DNA of 64,000 nt from an uncultured Amylibacter sp. (GTDB lineage: Bacteria; Pseudomonadota; Alphaproteobacteria; Rhodobacterales; Rhodobacteraceae): NCBI GenBank assembly GCA_959347425.1, contig OY365741.1, positions 892,501-956,500 on the forward strand, in the 5' to 3' direction. Of this stretch, positions 16,158 to 25,858 are shown piece after piece (positions within the stretch are counted from its first letter, which is position 1; the number at the start of each line of letters is the position of its first letter). The position numbers were made by a program, and so were the translations under genes. The notes under the pieces were generated by a model. That model was not told the origin of the DNA. It was given only the letters and a program-made list of their open reading frames with translations, and did no database searches.

Positions 16158-17939
16158 ATGAACGACCAAGGCAACAACGATAAAAATCTTTTTCTAGCGA
16201 TGGGGCTGTCGCTTGTGGTGATTCTGGGCTGGATGTATTTCTTTCCCCCAACCATCCCTGACCCTGTCGCGGAGACTGCCGAGTCCACGCAAACCGATTC
16301 TGTCGCGGCCGCGCCGATTATCACCACCCCTGCCCTAACCCCGCAAGAGGCGCGCGATACTGCCCTCACCCGCACCACCCGTATTCCGATTAGAACCGCA
16401 CGGCTGGCTGGCTCTGTCGCCTTGATTGGCGCGAGGATTGATGATTTACGTCTGCTGGATTACAATGTCCGCCTGAATGACGATAGTGAAAAAATCACCC
16501 TGTTTTCACCCGAAGGCGCACCAGATGCTTATTACGCGATTCACGGCTGGGCACCTGCTTTTGGGCTGGATTATGACGATGTGCCAACGGCAAAAACACC
16601 TTGGCAGGTGGAGTCTGGTTCGGAATTATCCGTGCAATCCCCATTAAACCTCATCTGGGATAACGGCAAAGGCATCATCTTTCGCCGTCAAATCACCATT
16701 GACGCGGATTATCTTTTCACCATAACGCAAAGCGTTGAAAACAACACAAGCAGCCCTTTTGCCCTTGCCCCCTATGGTATTATCGCACGAAAGGGCGAGC
16801 CTGATACGGTCGGGTTTTATATCCTGCACGAAGGCGTAGTTCGTGCCTCTGACGGCGTGATTGAGGAAATTGATTACAACGATATGCCCGACCAAGATTT
16901 GGACACGGTCGAATCCGCCCATATTAGCAAGATAGATGTCGCCAGCCAAGGTTGGATTGGCTTTACCGATAAATACTGGATGTCCACGCTTATCCCCGCC
17001 CCAGGGCAGAGCTTTACCTCCGTGTCCAAATACTCGCCGCGTAGTGATATTTACCAAACCGATATGCGCTTGCCTGTGATGGAAATCCCGGCGGGTGAGC
17101 GTGCCGAAGTCGCAACCACCCTCTTCGCGGGTGCGAAAAAATACGAAATCATCCGCAGTTATCAAGACACGGGTGTGGAACAATTTGTGGATTCGATAGA
17201 TTGGGGTTGGTTTTTCTTTCTAACCAAACCGATTTTTCTGATTTTGAATTTCTTTAACGGCTGGCTGGGCAATATGGGGTTTGCCATTATCGGGCTGACT
17301 CTGTTTATCAAAACTCTGCTGTTTCCTTTGGCGTATAAATCCTATGTTTCACTGGCACGGATGAAGGATTTACAGCCAGAAATGCAGAAACTGCGCGATA
17401 AACACGGCGAAGACCGCGCCGCCATGCAACAAGAACTCATCAAATTATACAAGGCAAAAAAGGTCAATCCAGCGGCGGGCTGTCTGCCGATTTTATTGCA
17501 GATACCGATTTTCTTTTCCCTGTATAAAGTGATTTTTGTCACGATTGAAATGTACCATGCTCCTTTCATAGGCTGGGTGCAGGATTTATCCGCGCCCGAC
17601 CCGACCTCTTTTATTAACCTGTTTGGGCTGATGCCTTGGGGAGTGCCGTCGCCAAGCAGTTTCCTCGTTATCCTCAGCATCGGGGTGTATCCGATTTTAA
17701 TGGGTGTGACCATGTGGTTACAGCAAAAGCTGAATCCCGCCCCCACCGACAAAACCCAAGCGCAGATTTTCGCATGGTTGCCGTGGGTGTTTATGTTTAT
17801 GTTAGGGCAGTTCGCGGCTGGGCTGATTTTATATTGGGTGGCGAATAATACCATCACCTTTATCCAGCAATACAGTATTATGCGTAGCCAAGGGGTGAAA
17901 CCCGATATTTTGGGCAATATCACTAACCGTAAAAAATAG
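16158..17939 (+). CDS. yidC: membrane protein insertase YidC
   Basis: 593 residues, usual for the Gram-negative type. A first membrane helix (about 11-28), a large periplasmic beta domain to about 355, and then the conserved five-helix insertase core, with NPAAGCLPILLQIPIFFSLYKV (about 436-457). It inserts inner membrane proteins alone or with SecYEG. It is not beside rnpA/yidD here, but directly before the MOSC and engB genes in the same direction, an order seen in Rhodobacterales (recollection). Confidence 0.96.
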   Translation: MNDQGNNDKNLFLAMGLSLVVILGWMYFFPPTIPDPVAETAESTQTDSVAAAPIITTPALTPQEARDTALTRTTRIPIRTARLAGSVALIGARIDDLRLLDYNVRLNDDSEKITLFSPEGAPDAYYAIHGWAPAFGLDYDDVPTAKTPWQVESGSELSVQSPLNLIWDNGKGIIFRRQITIDADYLFTITQSVENNTSSPFALAPYGIIARKGEPDTVGFYILHEGVVRASDGVIEEIDYNDMPDQDLDTVESAHISKIDVASQGWIGFTDKYWMSTLIPAPGQSFTSVSKYSPRSDIYQTDMRLPVMEIPAGERAEVATTLFAGAKKYEIIRSYQDTGVEQFVDSIDWGWFFFLTKPIFLILNFFNGWLGNMGFAIIGLTLFIKTLLFPLAYKSYVSLARMKDLQPEMQKLRDKHGEDRAAMQQELIKLYKAKKVNPAAGCLPILLQIPIFFSLYKVIFVTIEMYHAPFIGWVQDLSAPDPTSFINLFGLMPWGVPSPSSFLVILSIGVYPILMGVTMWLQQKLNPAPTDKTQAQIFAWLPWVFMFMLGQFAAGLILYWVANNTITFIQQYSIMRSQGVKPDILGNITNRKK

Positions 17940-17947
17940 GCGATTTG

Positions 17948-18706
17948 ATGGCGACTTTATCCGCGATATTCCGCTATCCTATAAAATCCCACGGGCGCGA
18001 GTCCTTGGGCGAAGTGTCATTGCTGGCGGGCAAAACCATGCCGATGGATAGGGCTTGGGCGGTGACGCATGAGGCAACGAAGTTTGATATGGATGCGCCC
18101 GCTTGGGTTGCCTGTGCTAACTTTTCCATTGGCGCGAAAACCCCGACATTAAACGCGATTAACGCGGAGTGGGATGCTGGGCAGGGGGTTATGACCTTAA
18201 CCCATCCCGACTATCCGCCATTGGTTTTTCACCCTGATGATACGGAGGAACACGCACGGTTTATCGATTGGGTATCCGCGATGGTGCCAGCAAATCGTGC
18301 CAAACCCCGTGGATTGGTTCGCTTGAAGGAACGCGGTATGACCGATACCGATTATCCCTCCATTTCGCTGAATTCTTCCGCGACAAACGCGGCGGTCGCA
18401 AAGGCGGCTGGGCTCGCGGATTTATCCATGGAACGCTGGCGCGGCAATCTGTGGTTTGATGGATATGATGCGTGGGAGGAGTCCCACTGGATCGGTCGTG
18501 ATATCCAAATCGGCACGGTTATTTTGGAAATACGCGAGCCGATAGCCCGATGCAACGCCACCCGAGCCGACCCGAAAACTGGGCAGATTGATGTCGATAC
18601 TCTGGCGGTTTTGAAAGATAATTGGGGGCATACGAATTTCGGCGTTTATGCCGTGGTGAAACAAGGCGGAGTCCTGCGCAGGGGCGATACCTTGCGCGTT
18701 TTGTAA
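17948..18706 (+). CDS. MOSC-domain protein
   Basis: 252 residues from ATG 17948; a TTG three nt earlier is possible. The N-terminal beta-barrel (IFRYPIKSHGRESL) and the MOSC core (TRADPKTGQIDVDTLAVL and NFGVYAVVKQGG) match the family of molybdenum-cofactor sulfurase C-terminal domains. The Cys in EPIARCNATR is the conserved family cysteine. Substrate unknown. Eight nt separate it from yidC and one nt from engB, so it is part of that operon. Confidence 0.88.
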   Translation: MATLSAIFRYPIKSHGRESLGEVSLLAGKTMPMDRAWAVTHEATKFDMDAPAWVACANFSIGAKTPTLNAINAEWDAGQGVMTLTHPDYPPLVFHPDDTEEHARFIDWVSAMVPANRAKPRGLVRLKERGMTDTDYPSISLNSSATNAAVAKAAGLADLSMERWRGNLWFDGYDAWEESHWIGRDIQIGTVILEIREPIARCNATRADPKTGQIDVDTLAVLKDNWGHTNFGVYAVVKQGGVLRRGDTLRVL

Positions 18707-18707
18707 T

Positions 18708-19352
18708 ATGGAATTCACCCTGACCCCAGAGCCTACCGATGCCGAAAAACGCGTAGCCCATGTTTTGTTTTCCCAACCGATTGATTTTTTATTGGGCGTG
18801 GTCGCGATGGGCGGTTTGCCCGCACCGAACCGTATAGAGGTCTGTTTTGCTGGGCGTTCCAACGTTGGCAAATCCAGCCTGATTAACGCGATTTGCGGGC
18901 GCAATGGGCTGGCAAGAACCTCCAACCGCCCCGGACGGACGCAAGAGATTAACTATTTCACCTTGGGCGAGGCGCATTATTTGGTTGATGTGCCGGGCTA
19001 TGGTTTTGCCAAAGCACCCTTGGCTGTAGTGCAAAAATGGCAGGCTTTATTGCGGGCGTATTTGGCTGGGCGAGCGAACCTACGCCGTGTGTTTTTGCTG
19101 GTTGATGCGCGGCACGGGGCAAAGGCGGTGGATAAGGAAATGATGGAGATGTTAAGCCGAGCTGCCGTGACGTTTCAGGTGGTTTTAACCAAGGCAGATA
19201 AGATAAAAGAGGCGGACTTGGCAGGTGTGATTGCCGATACGCAAAAGGTTCTTAAGCAATATCCTGCGTCTTTTTCTGAGATTATCGTGTCGTCCTCTGC
19301 CAAAGGACTTGGGATAGAAACGATAAAACATACGATAGCGACTTTGGTTTAA
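18708..19352 (+). CDS. engB: ribosome biogenesis GTP-binding protein EngB
   Basis: 214 residues with all GTPase motifs: G1 GRSNVGKSS (about 46-54), G3 DVPGYG, G4 LTKADK and G5-like SSSAKG. It helps late 50S assembly. It starts one nt after the MOSC stop. The order yidC-MOSC-engB-argB is seen in some Rhodobacterales (recollection). Confidence 0.95.
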   Translation: MEFTLTPEPTDAEKRVAHVLFSQPIDFLLGVVAMGGLPAPNRIEVCFAGRSNVGKSSLINAICGRNGLARTSNRPGRTQEINYFTLGEAHYLVDVPGYGFAKAPLAVVQKWQALLRAYLAGRANLRRVFLLVDARHGAKAVDKEMMEMLSRAAVTFQVVLTKADKIKEADLAGVIADTQKVLKQYPASFSEIIVSSSAKGLGIETIKHTIATLV

Positions 19353-19387
19353 TGATAGGCGGGCGAATCACGCTTTAAAAATCACAC

Positions 19388-19416
19388 TTGGCAAGTGTCG
19401 CATAAAAGACTATAAT
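19388..19416 (+). promoter_or_regulatory. candidate argB promoter
   Basis: TTGGCA (19388-19393), 17-nt spacer, perfect TATAAT (19411-19416), 35 nt before argB. Confidence 0.6.
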
Positions 19417-19451
19417 AGACCTTTACACCACCCCCAACGCAAAAAAATCCC

Positions 19452-20315
19452 ATGAAAAAACAACTCTGCACCCAACGTGACAATATCGAAACCGCACGGA
19501 TACTCAGCGAAGCCCTGCCCCATATTCGTCGCCATGATAACGAAACCATCGTGATAAAACTGGGCGGTCACGCGATGTCCTCTGATGCCGCGCTGGATAG
19601 CTTTGCCCGTGATATCGTCATGCTGCATCAATGCAACCTGCGCCCTGTGATAGTTCACGGCGGTGGCCCGATGATTACCGATATGCTAAATCGCCTGAAT
19701 ATTCCGTCCGAATTCAAAGACGGCAAACGGATTAGCACGGCTGAATCCGTCGCCGTTGTGGAAATGGTTCTGTCTGGCACGATTAACAAACGTATTGCCT
19801 GCGCGATAAACGCCCAAGGTGGCGCGGCCGTTGGCCTGTCGGGGAAGGATGCGAATTTGATTATGTGTCGGCAGCTTGATCCCGCCTTGGGGCTGGTGGG
19901 GGAGCCAACGCAAATCAACGCGGATTTGCTGAATACACTGGCGCAAACGGGTTATATTCCGGTGATTTCCCCGCTTGGCGTGGGCGCTGACGGGCAGACA
20001 TTTAATATCAATGGCGATACGGCGGCGGGGGCGATAGCCTCTGGTTTGGGTGCGTCTCGGCTGTTATTGCTGACCGATGTTGCGGGGGTGAAGGACGCGA
20101 AGGGGCAGTTGCTCACGCAAATGAAACCTGCGGATGTTATCAAATTAACCAAGGCGGGTGTGATAAAGGATGGGATGATTCCCAAAACGGAAACCGTTTT
20201 GAAAGCCTTGGAAAACGGGCTGAAAGCCGCGGTTATTGTTGATGGGCGGGTGAATAATGTGTGCTTGTTGGAGCTGTTTACCAACTATGGCGCAGGCACT
20301 ATGATACGGTCTTAA
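19452..20315 (+). CDS. argB: acetylglutamate kinase
   Basis: 287 residues of the amino-acid kinase fold. It has IVIKLGGHAM (about 34-43), the substrate loop VIVHGGGPMI (about 63-72), and the C-terminal KAGVIKDGMIPK of the arginine-sensitive hexameric type. It phosphorylates N-acetylglutamate in arginine synthesis. The extended N-terminal helix (about 1-25) suits the feedback-inhibited class (inference). It is followed after 12 nt by the sterol-desaturase-like gene. Confidence 0.95.
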   Translation: MKKQLCTQRDNIETARILSEALPHIRRHDNETIVIKLGGHAMSSDAALDSFARDIVMLHQCNLRPVIVHGGGPMITDMLNRLNIPSEFKDGKRISTAESVAVVEMVLSGTINKRIACAINAQGGAAVGLSGKDANLIMCRQLDPALGLVGEPTQINADLLNTLAQTGYIPVISPLGVGADGQTFNINGDTAAGAIASGLGASRLLLLTDVAGVKDAKGQLLTQMKPADVIKLTKAGVIKDGMIPKTETVLKALENGLKAAVIVDGRVNNVCLLELFTNYGAGTMIRS

Positions 20316-20327
20316 AGGAAATATATT

Positions 20328-21146
20328 ATGATGAGTGAAGCCCTGATTCGGTTTGGGATTTTTTCAACCCTGCTGGTGGTTCTTATTCTGGCAGAGGCGG
20401 GTTTTGAACGCAAAGCCCGTGTGCGCCCGCGCAAACCGCGTTGGTTCACCAATATATCCCTGACAATCAGCAATATGATTGCCCTGTTTTTCCTAGGGCT
20501 GGCGATTCCCATGCTGGCGATTGGTGCTGCCTTTGATGCGGCAAACCAAGGCTGGGGGTTGTTTAATATACTGGATTTTGGCGGTGGCTGGCTGGGTGTG
20601 GCGGAATTCATATTGGCGATTTTAATCCTAGATTTTATCATCTGGGGGCAACATGTCATCACCCATAAAATCCCGTTTTTATGGCGGTTGCATCGGGTTC
20701 ATCACGCCGACCGAGACATTGACGCGACCTCTGGTCTGCGGTTTCACCCGATAGAAATCGCCCTGTCCATGCTATTGAAAATCGGCGCGGTTTATCTGCT
20801 GGGTGTGTCGGTTTTGGCAGTTCTGGTCTTTGAAATAACTCTGAACGCGATGGCTATGTTTAACCACGCAAACCTGCGTTTGCCGCTTTGGCTGGATGCG
20901 ATTTTGCGCCAATTCATCGTCACCCCCGATATGCACCGCGTGCATCATTCCACCCATCGGCGCGAGCATGATAGCAACTATGGATTTTTTCTATCGATTT
21001 GGGATCGGCTGGGCGGCACCTATATTCCCCAACCCGAAGACGGGCATGACGCGATGAAGCTGGGGTTGGTTTGGCAGGATGATAAGCCTGAGAAACTGGG
21101 CTGGTCTTTGTGGTTGCCTTTTGCCTCTGCGAATAAAAAGAAATGA
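20328..21146 (+). CDS. sterol desaturase / fatty acid hydroxylase family membrane protein
   Basis: 272 residues with four or so membrane helices. Its diiron histidine clusters are HVITH (about 107-111), HRVHH (about 119-123), HRVHHSTHRREH (about 204-215), with the helix between them. The family hydroxylates or desaturates lipids, sterols or carotenoids. The substrate cannot be told from sequence. The start has AAAGGA. Its stop overlaps the start of the Fe-S gene (ATGA). Confidence 0.88.
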   Translation: MMSEALIRFGIFSTLLVVLILAEAGFERKARVRPRKPRWFTNISLTISNMIALFFLGLAIPMLAIGAAFDAANQGWGLFNILDFGGGWLGVAEFILAILILDFIIWGQHVITHKIPFLWRLHRVHHADRDIDATSGLRFHPIEIALSMLLKIGAVYLLGVSVLAVLVFEITLNAMAMFNHANLRLPLWLDAILRQFIVTPDMHRVHHSTHRREHDSNYGFFLSIWDRLGGTYIPQPEDGHDAMKLGLVWQDDKPEKLGWSLWLPFASANKKK

Positions 21147-21781
21147 ATCTTGCACAGATAGATAATGCGGTGCAGGGTTGCGGATTGATACAGTCCGGGG
21201 CGTTTCATCCGCAAAAAGATTGGGGAACGTTGGTTTTGCTCTCACCCGCGCCTGATTTTTGGACACGGTTTCAAACCGCACCAGAAGCCACAAACGATGT
21301 TGATCCGATAGATACATGGTCAAAACGAGTGATTACCGAATTGGCGAATCGCCTTGGCGCAACACCTGTGTTTCCTTTTGGTGGTCCGCCCTATGCGCCG
21401 TTTTTGGACTATGCCAAACAATCAGGGCGGGCGTTTTCTTCGCCCGTTGGGATGTTAGTGCATGATACGCAAGGATTGATGGTATCTTATCGCGGGGCTT
21501 TGGGGTTTGTTGAAAAACTGCCGTTGCCATCGCATCAGCCTAAATCCCCCTGTGATAGTTGTTTGAGCAAACCCTGTTTAACCGCCTGTCCTGTTGGGGC
21601 GTTTGATACAATTAAAACGGATGGGTTTTATAACGTCCGTGCCTGTAAGGATTTTCTGCAAACCGACACGGGATGTCTGGACGGCTGTAAAGTCCGCCGT
21701 TCCTGCCCAATAAGTGCGGGGGCGGGGCGGGGCACGGAACATTCCGCCTATCACATGCGGGTTTTCAAAAACAGCCCCTAG
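21143..21781 (+). CDS. ferredoxin-type 4Fe-4S protein
   Basis: 212 residues. The C-terminal part has CDSCLSKPCLTACP (about 133-146), then CKDF, CLDGCKVRRSCP, which fit one or two 4Fe-4S clusters. The N-terminal half looks like the corrinoid/QueG-type reductase region but lacks its motifs, so true epoxyqueuosine reductase is unlikely. It is translationally coupled to the lipid-desaturase-like gene and may supply electrons to it (inference). Its stop lies in a 14-bp tandem repeat shared with the convergent aapP. Confidence 0.75.
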   Translation: MNLAQIDNAVQGCGLIQSGAFHPQKDWGTLVLLSPAPDFWTRFQTAPEATNDVDPIDTWSKRVITELANRLGATPVFPFGGPPYAPFLDYAKQSGRAFSSPVGMLVHDTQGLMVSYRGALGFVEKLPLPSHQPKSPCDSCLSKPCLTACPVGAFDTIKTDGFYNVRACKDFLQTDTGCLDGCKVRRSCPISAGAGRGTEHSAYHMRVFKNSP

Positions 21782-21816
21782 CCCAAAATCCCTAGCCCAA
21801 AACGCCTAGTCTAAAA
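21777..21816. repeat. 14-bp tandem repeat between convergent genes
   Basis: Three units start at 21777, 21791 and 21805 (CCTAGCCCAAAATC and variants). The TAG stop of the Fe-S gene (21779-21781) is in the first unit. The TAG stop of aapP (21806-21808) is in the third. The period is twice seven, like the heptamer arrays. Confidence 0.75.
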
Positions 21817-22570
21817 TCTGGCTGAGGAACAGTTGCGTGCGCTCTGATTGCGGGTTGTTAAAGAACTCTTCTGGCTCATTTTGCTCAACAATCTGCCCCG
21901 CATCCATAAAAATAACGCGATTCGCCACCTGACGGGCAAAGCCCATCTCGTGCGTCACGCAAATCATCGTCATGCCTTCTTGCGCCAGCTCTATCATCGT
22001 GTCCAAAACTTCTTTTATCATCTCTGGGTCTAACGCCGAGGTCGGCTCGTCAAACAACATAATCCGTGGTTGCATGCATAACGATCGCGCAATCGCCACC
22101 CGTTGCTGTTGCCCACCCGATAACTGCCCCGGGTATTTATCCGCCTGTTCGGGGATTTTCACCTTTTCCAGAAAGTGCATAGCAATCTCTTCGGCTTTTT
22201 TCTTTGGCATTTTGCGCACCCAAATCGGTGCCAAAGTGCAGTTTTCCAAAATGCTGAGGTGCGGGAACAGGTTAAAATGCTGAAACACCATACCGACTTC
22301 TGAGCGGATTTTATCAATGTTTTTCAAATCGGAGGATAAATGCACACCATCCACGGTGATTTTGCCCTCTTGGTGATTTTCCAACGCATTGATACAGCGA
22401 ATCAAGGTGGATTTGCCAGAACCAGAAGGTCCACAGACAACGATACGCTCGCCCTGATAGACGGTAAGGTCAATATCCTTTAGCACATGGAACGCCCCGT
22501 ACCACTTGTTCATATTTTCAATTTGGATTGCAATCTCTGTCGAGACCTCCATTTTCATAGCTTCTGCCAT
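21806..22570 (-). CDS. aapP: general L-amino acid ABC transporter, ATP-binding protein
   Basis: 254 residues with Walker A GPSGSGKST (about 51-59), signature LSGGQQQRVAIARSL, Walker B IMLFDEPTSALD and the switch His. It closely matches the AapP/BztD/GlnQ group of polar amino acid importers. Fourth gene of the aapJQMP operon; the start has AAGGAGG. Its stop lies in the 14-bp tandem repeat. Confidence 0.94.
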   Translation of the reverse strand: MAEAMKMEVSTEIAIQIENMNKWYGAFHVLKDIDLTVYQGERIVVCGPSGSGKSTLIRCINALENHQEGKITVDGVHLSSDLKNIDKIRSEVGMVFQHFNLFPHLSILENCTLAPIWVRKMPKKKAEEIAMHFLEKVKIPEQADKYPGQLSGGQQQRVAIARSLCMQPRIMLFDEPTSALDPEMIKEVLDTMIELAQEGMTMICVTHEMGFARQVANRVIFMDAGQIVEQNEPEEFFNNPQSERTQLFLSQILD

Positions 22571-22583
22571 AATAAACCCCTCC

Positions 22584-24479
22584 TTAATGGGATGTTTTGA
22601 GCTTTTGCTCTAAATAAATTGAATAGCGCGACATGGAAAAACATAAAATCCAGAAGACCACGGCGATAAAACCATACAGCTCCCAAATAATGCCATTCCA
22701 CGCTTGGTCAGCGCGGATGTTGGTTGATAGCCCGATTGGGTCCAGCAACGCGATGATGGATACCAAAGTTGTATCCTTAAACAACCCAATAAAGGTGGAA
22801 ACAATACTGGGGATAGAGATTTTTAACGCTTGCGGCATGATAATCAATCGCGTGGCCTGCCAATAATTCAGCCCCAAACTATCCGCACCCTCATACTGCC
22901 CTTTCGGCAAGGCCGCCAGCCCACCGCGAATCACCTCCGCCATATAGGCCGAAGCAAACAGGGTAACCATAATAATCACCCGCAGAATAATATCAAAGGA
23001 TGTCCCACGCGGAAGGAAATAATTCAGCAGGGTAGAAGCCACGAAAAGCAAAGTAATCAATGGCACACCGCGAATAAATTCAATAAACCCGACACAAACC
23101 GATTTGACAATCAGCAGATTGGATTGCCGACCCAAAGCCAAAACAATCCCAATCGGCAGGGACATTGCAATCCCGGTAATACCAATCACCAGTGATAGCA
23201 TAAACCCGCCGAAAACGCGGCTTTCCACGGGGCGAATCCCAACCAAGCCAATCAAAGCACGGTCATCATGAATCGCCAATTTCGCGTCTTGGTATTTGGC
23301 ATCAGCCTCCACCGTGCCGATGATTCGTTGCGTCAAATCGGGGTCTAGCTTTTCCGGAATATCGCCCAACTCATCAATCCCTTGATATTCGCTAGGCAAG
23401 GCATCGCGCATCGCACTGGCTTGTTCTTGTAAAACCGGCAATTCGGCAATCCGCGCGGGCAGGGTGGCAATCGCGCTGACGATTTTCTTCGCCGCCCGAA
23501 GCTCTTTATCCAACAGCCCCATTTCGCCAGACGCGCTGACTCTATCGGTGCGAATCCCAACCATCATGCTTAACTGAGCCCGAAGGTCTTTTGATAACAC
23601 ATACAAATGCTGGGAATGGGTTTCCTTTTGCGCGTCACTCTGGGTGTCGTCATGCAACAGGGCGTGGGTTTTTTCTATTTCCTCAACAATCTTGTCTTTA
23701 ACAACCACATCCGCGTCTATTTGACGGGTCAAACTGATAACTGTTTGCTCCAACTCGGCAATTTGCGGGGTGATTTCATCAATCGTATTTTGCGCGGTAA
23801 TCGTCGCAGAATCCATCCGTAAAGAGGTAAAACCAGCGTTGAAAGAAGCATTGATACTCGGCAAAGCAAACATCCACACAATCGCGGCAAGGACGGAAAT
23901 GATAATCCCAAACAGCTCTCCCATAAATCTAGACGCGAGATAAAACACGCCATAAACAACCCCAAGACCAGCAATAACCAGCATGGGAATCCAGATATTT
24001 CCACCCCACAATAACCACACCATGATAAGCGGATAAAGGGCAGAGAACCACAGCATTTTACGCGGTACGCCAGAAAACAGCACGGGGGCAATCGCCACGA
24101 CCAGTAAAACAAGGCTTAAGATAGGTCGCCAATAGGCATCGGCGGGGTAAAACCCGAATAACAGTTGCAACCACCGCGCCCGAATAACCCCCCAGCACGC
24201 ACCCGAAAACTCGCCGGTTTTGTTTTGCGATAGCAGGATTTCATAGCATTCTATCAAATTATCGGCGTTCCAAGTCGGCGCGATTAACCATGGCACAATC
24301 CCACGCAGGCAGATATAAATAAAGGTCAGCGCAGCAATGCTCATCGCCCCGTTTAACCAAGAGGAGAACATATTTTTGCGTAGCCAGAACAGCAAACCCA
24401 CCTCGCCAATCGGGGCGGTTTTTTCTGGTAACATGTCTTTGCGAACAAAGGCTACATCGCTTGTGGCGGGGTTATCCAT
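22584..24479 (-). CDS. aapM: general L-amino acid ABC transporter, permease AapM/BztC type with a long insert
   Basis: 631 residues, against about 385-435 in known AapM/BztC. The N-terminal helices (about 35-215) and the C-terminal permease domain (about 420-625) are normal. The latter has the EAA loop EVIRGGLAALPKGQYEGADSLGL. Between them, about residues 220-405 form a hydrophilic, Glu/Lys/Gln-rich coiled-coil segment not known in the classic proteins. It may lie in the periplasm between membrane segments. The frame is open throughout and it has AAAGGA, so it does not look like a fusion by sequencing error. Confidence 0.88.
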   Translation of the reverse strand: MDNPATSDVAFVRKDMLPEKTAPIGEVGLLFWLRKNMFSSWLNGAMSIAALTFIYICLRGIVPWLIAPTWNADNLIECYEILLSQNKTGEFSGACWGVIRARWLQLLFGFYPADAYWRPILSLVLLVVAIAPVLFSGVPRKMLWFSALYPLIMVWLLWGGNIWIPMLVIAGLGVVYGVFYLASRFMGELFGIIISVLAAIVWMFALPSINASFNAGFTSLRMDSATITAQNTIDEITPQIAELEQTVISLTRQIDADVVVKDKIVEEIEKTHALLHDDTQSDAQKETHSQHLYVLSKDLRAQLSMMVGIRTDRVSASGEMGLLDKELRAAKKIVSAIATLPARIAELPVLQEQASAMRDALPSEYQGIDELGDIPEKLDPDLTQRIIGTVEADAKYQDAKLAIHDDRALIGLVGIRPVESRVFGGFMLSLVIGITGIAMSLPIGIVLALGRQSNLLIVKSVCVGFIEFIRGVPLITLLFVASTLLNYFLPRGTSFDIILRVIIMVTLFASAYMAEVIRGGLAALPKGQYEGADSLGLNYWQATRLIIMPQALKISIPSIVSTFIGLFKDTTLVSIIALLDPIGLSTNIRADQAWNGIIWELYGFIAVVFWILCFSMSRYSIYLEQKLKTSH

Positions 24480-24480
24480 C

Positions 24481-25701
24481 TTATCGTTCCTTTAACTTTA
24501 TACGTTCGTTGTAATAGTTGACGATAGTGGAAATGGTCAAAGAAATAACCAAATAACACGCCATTAAAATCAGCAAACATTCCATTTCACGCCCGGTTTG
24601 ATTAAGGGTAATCCCACCGATTGTCCCCGTCAATTCCACATAGCCAACGGCAATCGCCAGCGATGAATTCTTGGTCAAATTCAGGTATTGCGAAATCAGC
24701 GGGGGAATAATCACCCGCAGGGCTTGGGGCAGAATAATCAGTTGCATCGTGCGACCAGGGCGCACACCCAAGGCAGCCGCCGCCTCGGTCTGCCCATGCT
24801 CAATCGCCAAAATCCCAGCACGAACCGCCTCAGCAATAAACGCCGCAGTATAGAGTGCCAAGGCCGCCGTCAAGCCGATATAGGCTTTGGTCAAATAAAT
24901 CCCACCTTGAAAGTTAAGCCCTTTTAGAACGGGGTATTCGGCGGTAATCGGTCGCCCTAGCAGATAAAAAATCGCCAAGGTCGGCAGAATAATAATCGCC
25001 AGACGAATCCAGAAACTTGGCAAAATTTGGCCTGTGTTTTCTTGATGCGTCTTAGCCCAGCGACCAAAGATTATAGAACCAATAATCGCCAGAACAAAGG
25101 CAATACCAACAAACAAACTACCATCCAAAAACAGGGGCATCGGGATAGACAGCCCGCGATTCGTCAGGGCAACCGTGTCGCCAAATAACATCGCCGCCGT
25201 GGGATTCGCGCCTTTGAATTCACCAGGGGAGGGCAGAATCTCAATATAAACCGCGACAAAGGCAACAATCCATAACAGCACGGGGATGTTGCGAAAAACC
25301 TCCACATACACCGTCATAATCTTGGCAATAATCCAGTTGCGCGATAGGCGCAGAACGCCAATGACTACGCCCAGAACCGTCGCCAACGTACAGCCGACCA
25401 ACGCCACCAGCAGGGTATTTAACAGCCCAACCAGCAACGCGCGGGCATGGGTGGATTGCGAAGTATATTCAATCAGGCGTTCGTTAATATCATAGCCAGC
25501 AGTATCGCCCAAAAAGCCAAAGCCCGGGGGTTTTTCTTTGAAATAGTTATCAAAGGCGTTGCCACCCAGCCAAAACAGGGCGGAAATAACTCCGACCAAA
25601 GCGATAATTTGTATAGTCATAGACCGATAGCGAGTATCGTACAAAAGCATACTGATGCGAAAGCTATCAGCAGTCGGAGCGTTATTTTTGCTATTAACCA
25701 T
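24481..25701 (-). CDS. aapQ: general L-amino acid ABC transporter, permease AapQ/BztB type
   Basis: 406 residues from ATG 25701, which has AGGGAA five nt upstream; a start at 25740 lacks one. About eight membrane helices. The C-terminal permease domain carries the EAA loop (EAVRAGILAIEHGQTEAAAALGV) that contacts the ATPase. It pairs with AapM to form the channel. The stop is one nt from aapM. An intercistronic hairpin separates it from aapJ. Confidence 0.93.
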   Translation of the reverse strand: MVNSKNNAPTADSFRISMLLYDTRYRSMTIQIIALVGVISALFWLGGNAFDNYFKEKPPGFGFLGDTAGYDINERLIEYTSQSTHARALLVGLLNTLLVALVGCTLATVLGVVIGVLRLSRNWIIAKIMTVYVEVFRNIPVLLWIVAFVAVYIEILPSPGEFKGANPTAAMLFGDTVALTNRGLSIPMPLFLDGSLFVGIAFVLAIIGSIIFGRWAKTHQENTGQILPSFWIRLAIIILPTLAIFYLLGRPITAEYPVLKGLNFQGGIYLTKAYIGLTAALALYTAAFIAEAVRAGILAIEHGQTEAAAALGVRPGRTMQLIILPQALRVIIPPLISQYLNLTKNSSLAIAVGYVELTGTIGGITLNQTGREMECLLILMACYLVISLTISTIVNYYNERIKLKER

Positions 25702-25821
25702 AGTTTTCCCTAAAATCCATTTTTGCAAACAGGTAGCCAAACAATAGCATAAAATCCAAACGCGGGTTTTAAGCGATAATTTGCCTTTAATGATTTGTCT
25801 TTTAAGACCTCTTTACAATAA

Positions 25822-25843
25822 GGGCAGGCGTTAAAGCCTGCCC
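25822..25843 (-). terminator. intercistronic hairpin after aapJ
   Basis: Perfect 8-bp stem GGGCAGGC/GCCTGCCC with a 6-nt loop, followed on the minus strand by TTATTGT. The weak T-tract suggests partial termination or mRNA protection. This is a common way to keep the binding protein more abundant than the permeases. Confidence 0.6.
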
Positions 25844-25858
25844 CTATCATTTTTCAAC

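Noticed and set aside
22584..24479. Frameshift or fusion explaining the long AapM
   Set aside because: The frame is continuous, the insert has a coherent coiled-coil pattern, and both ends match one permease.
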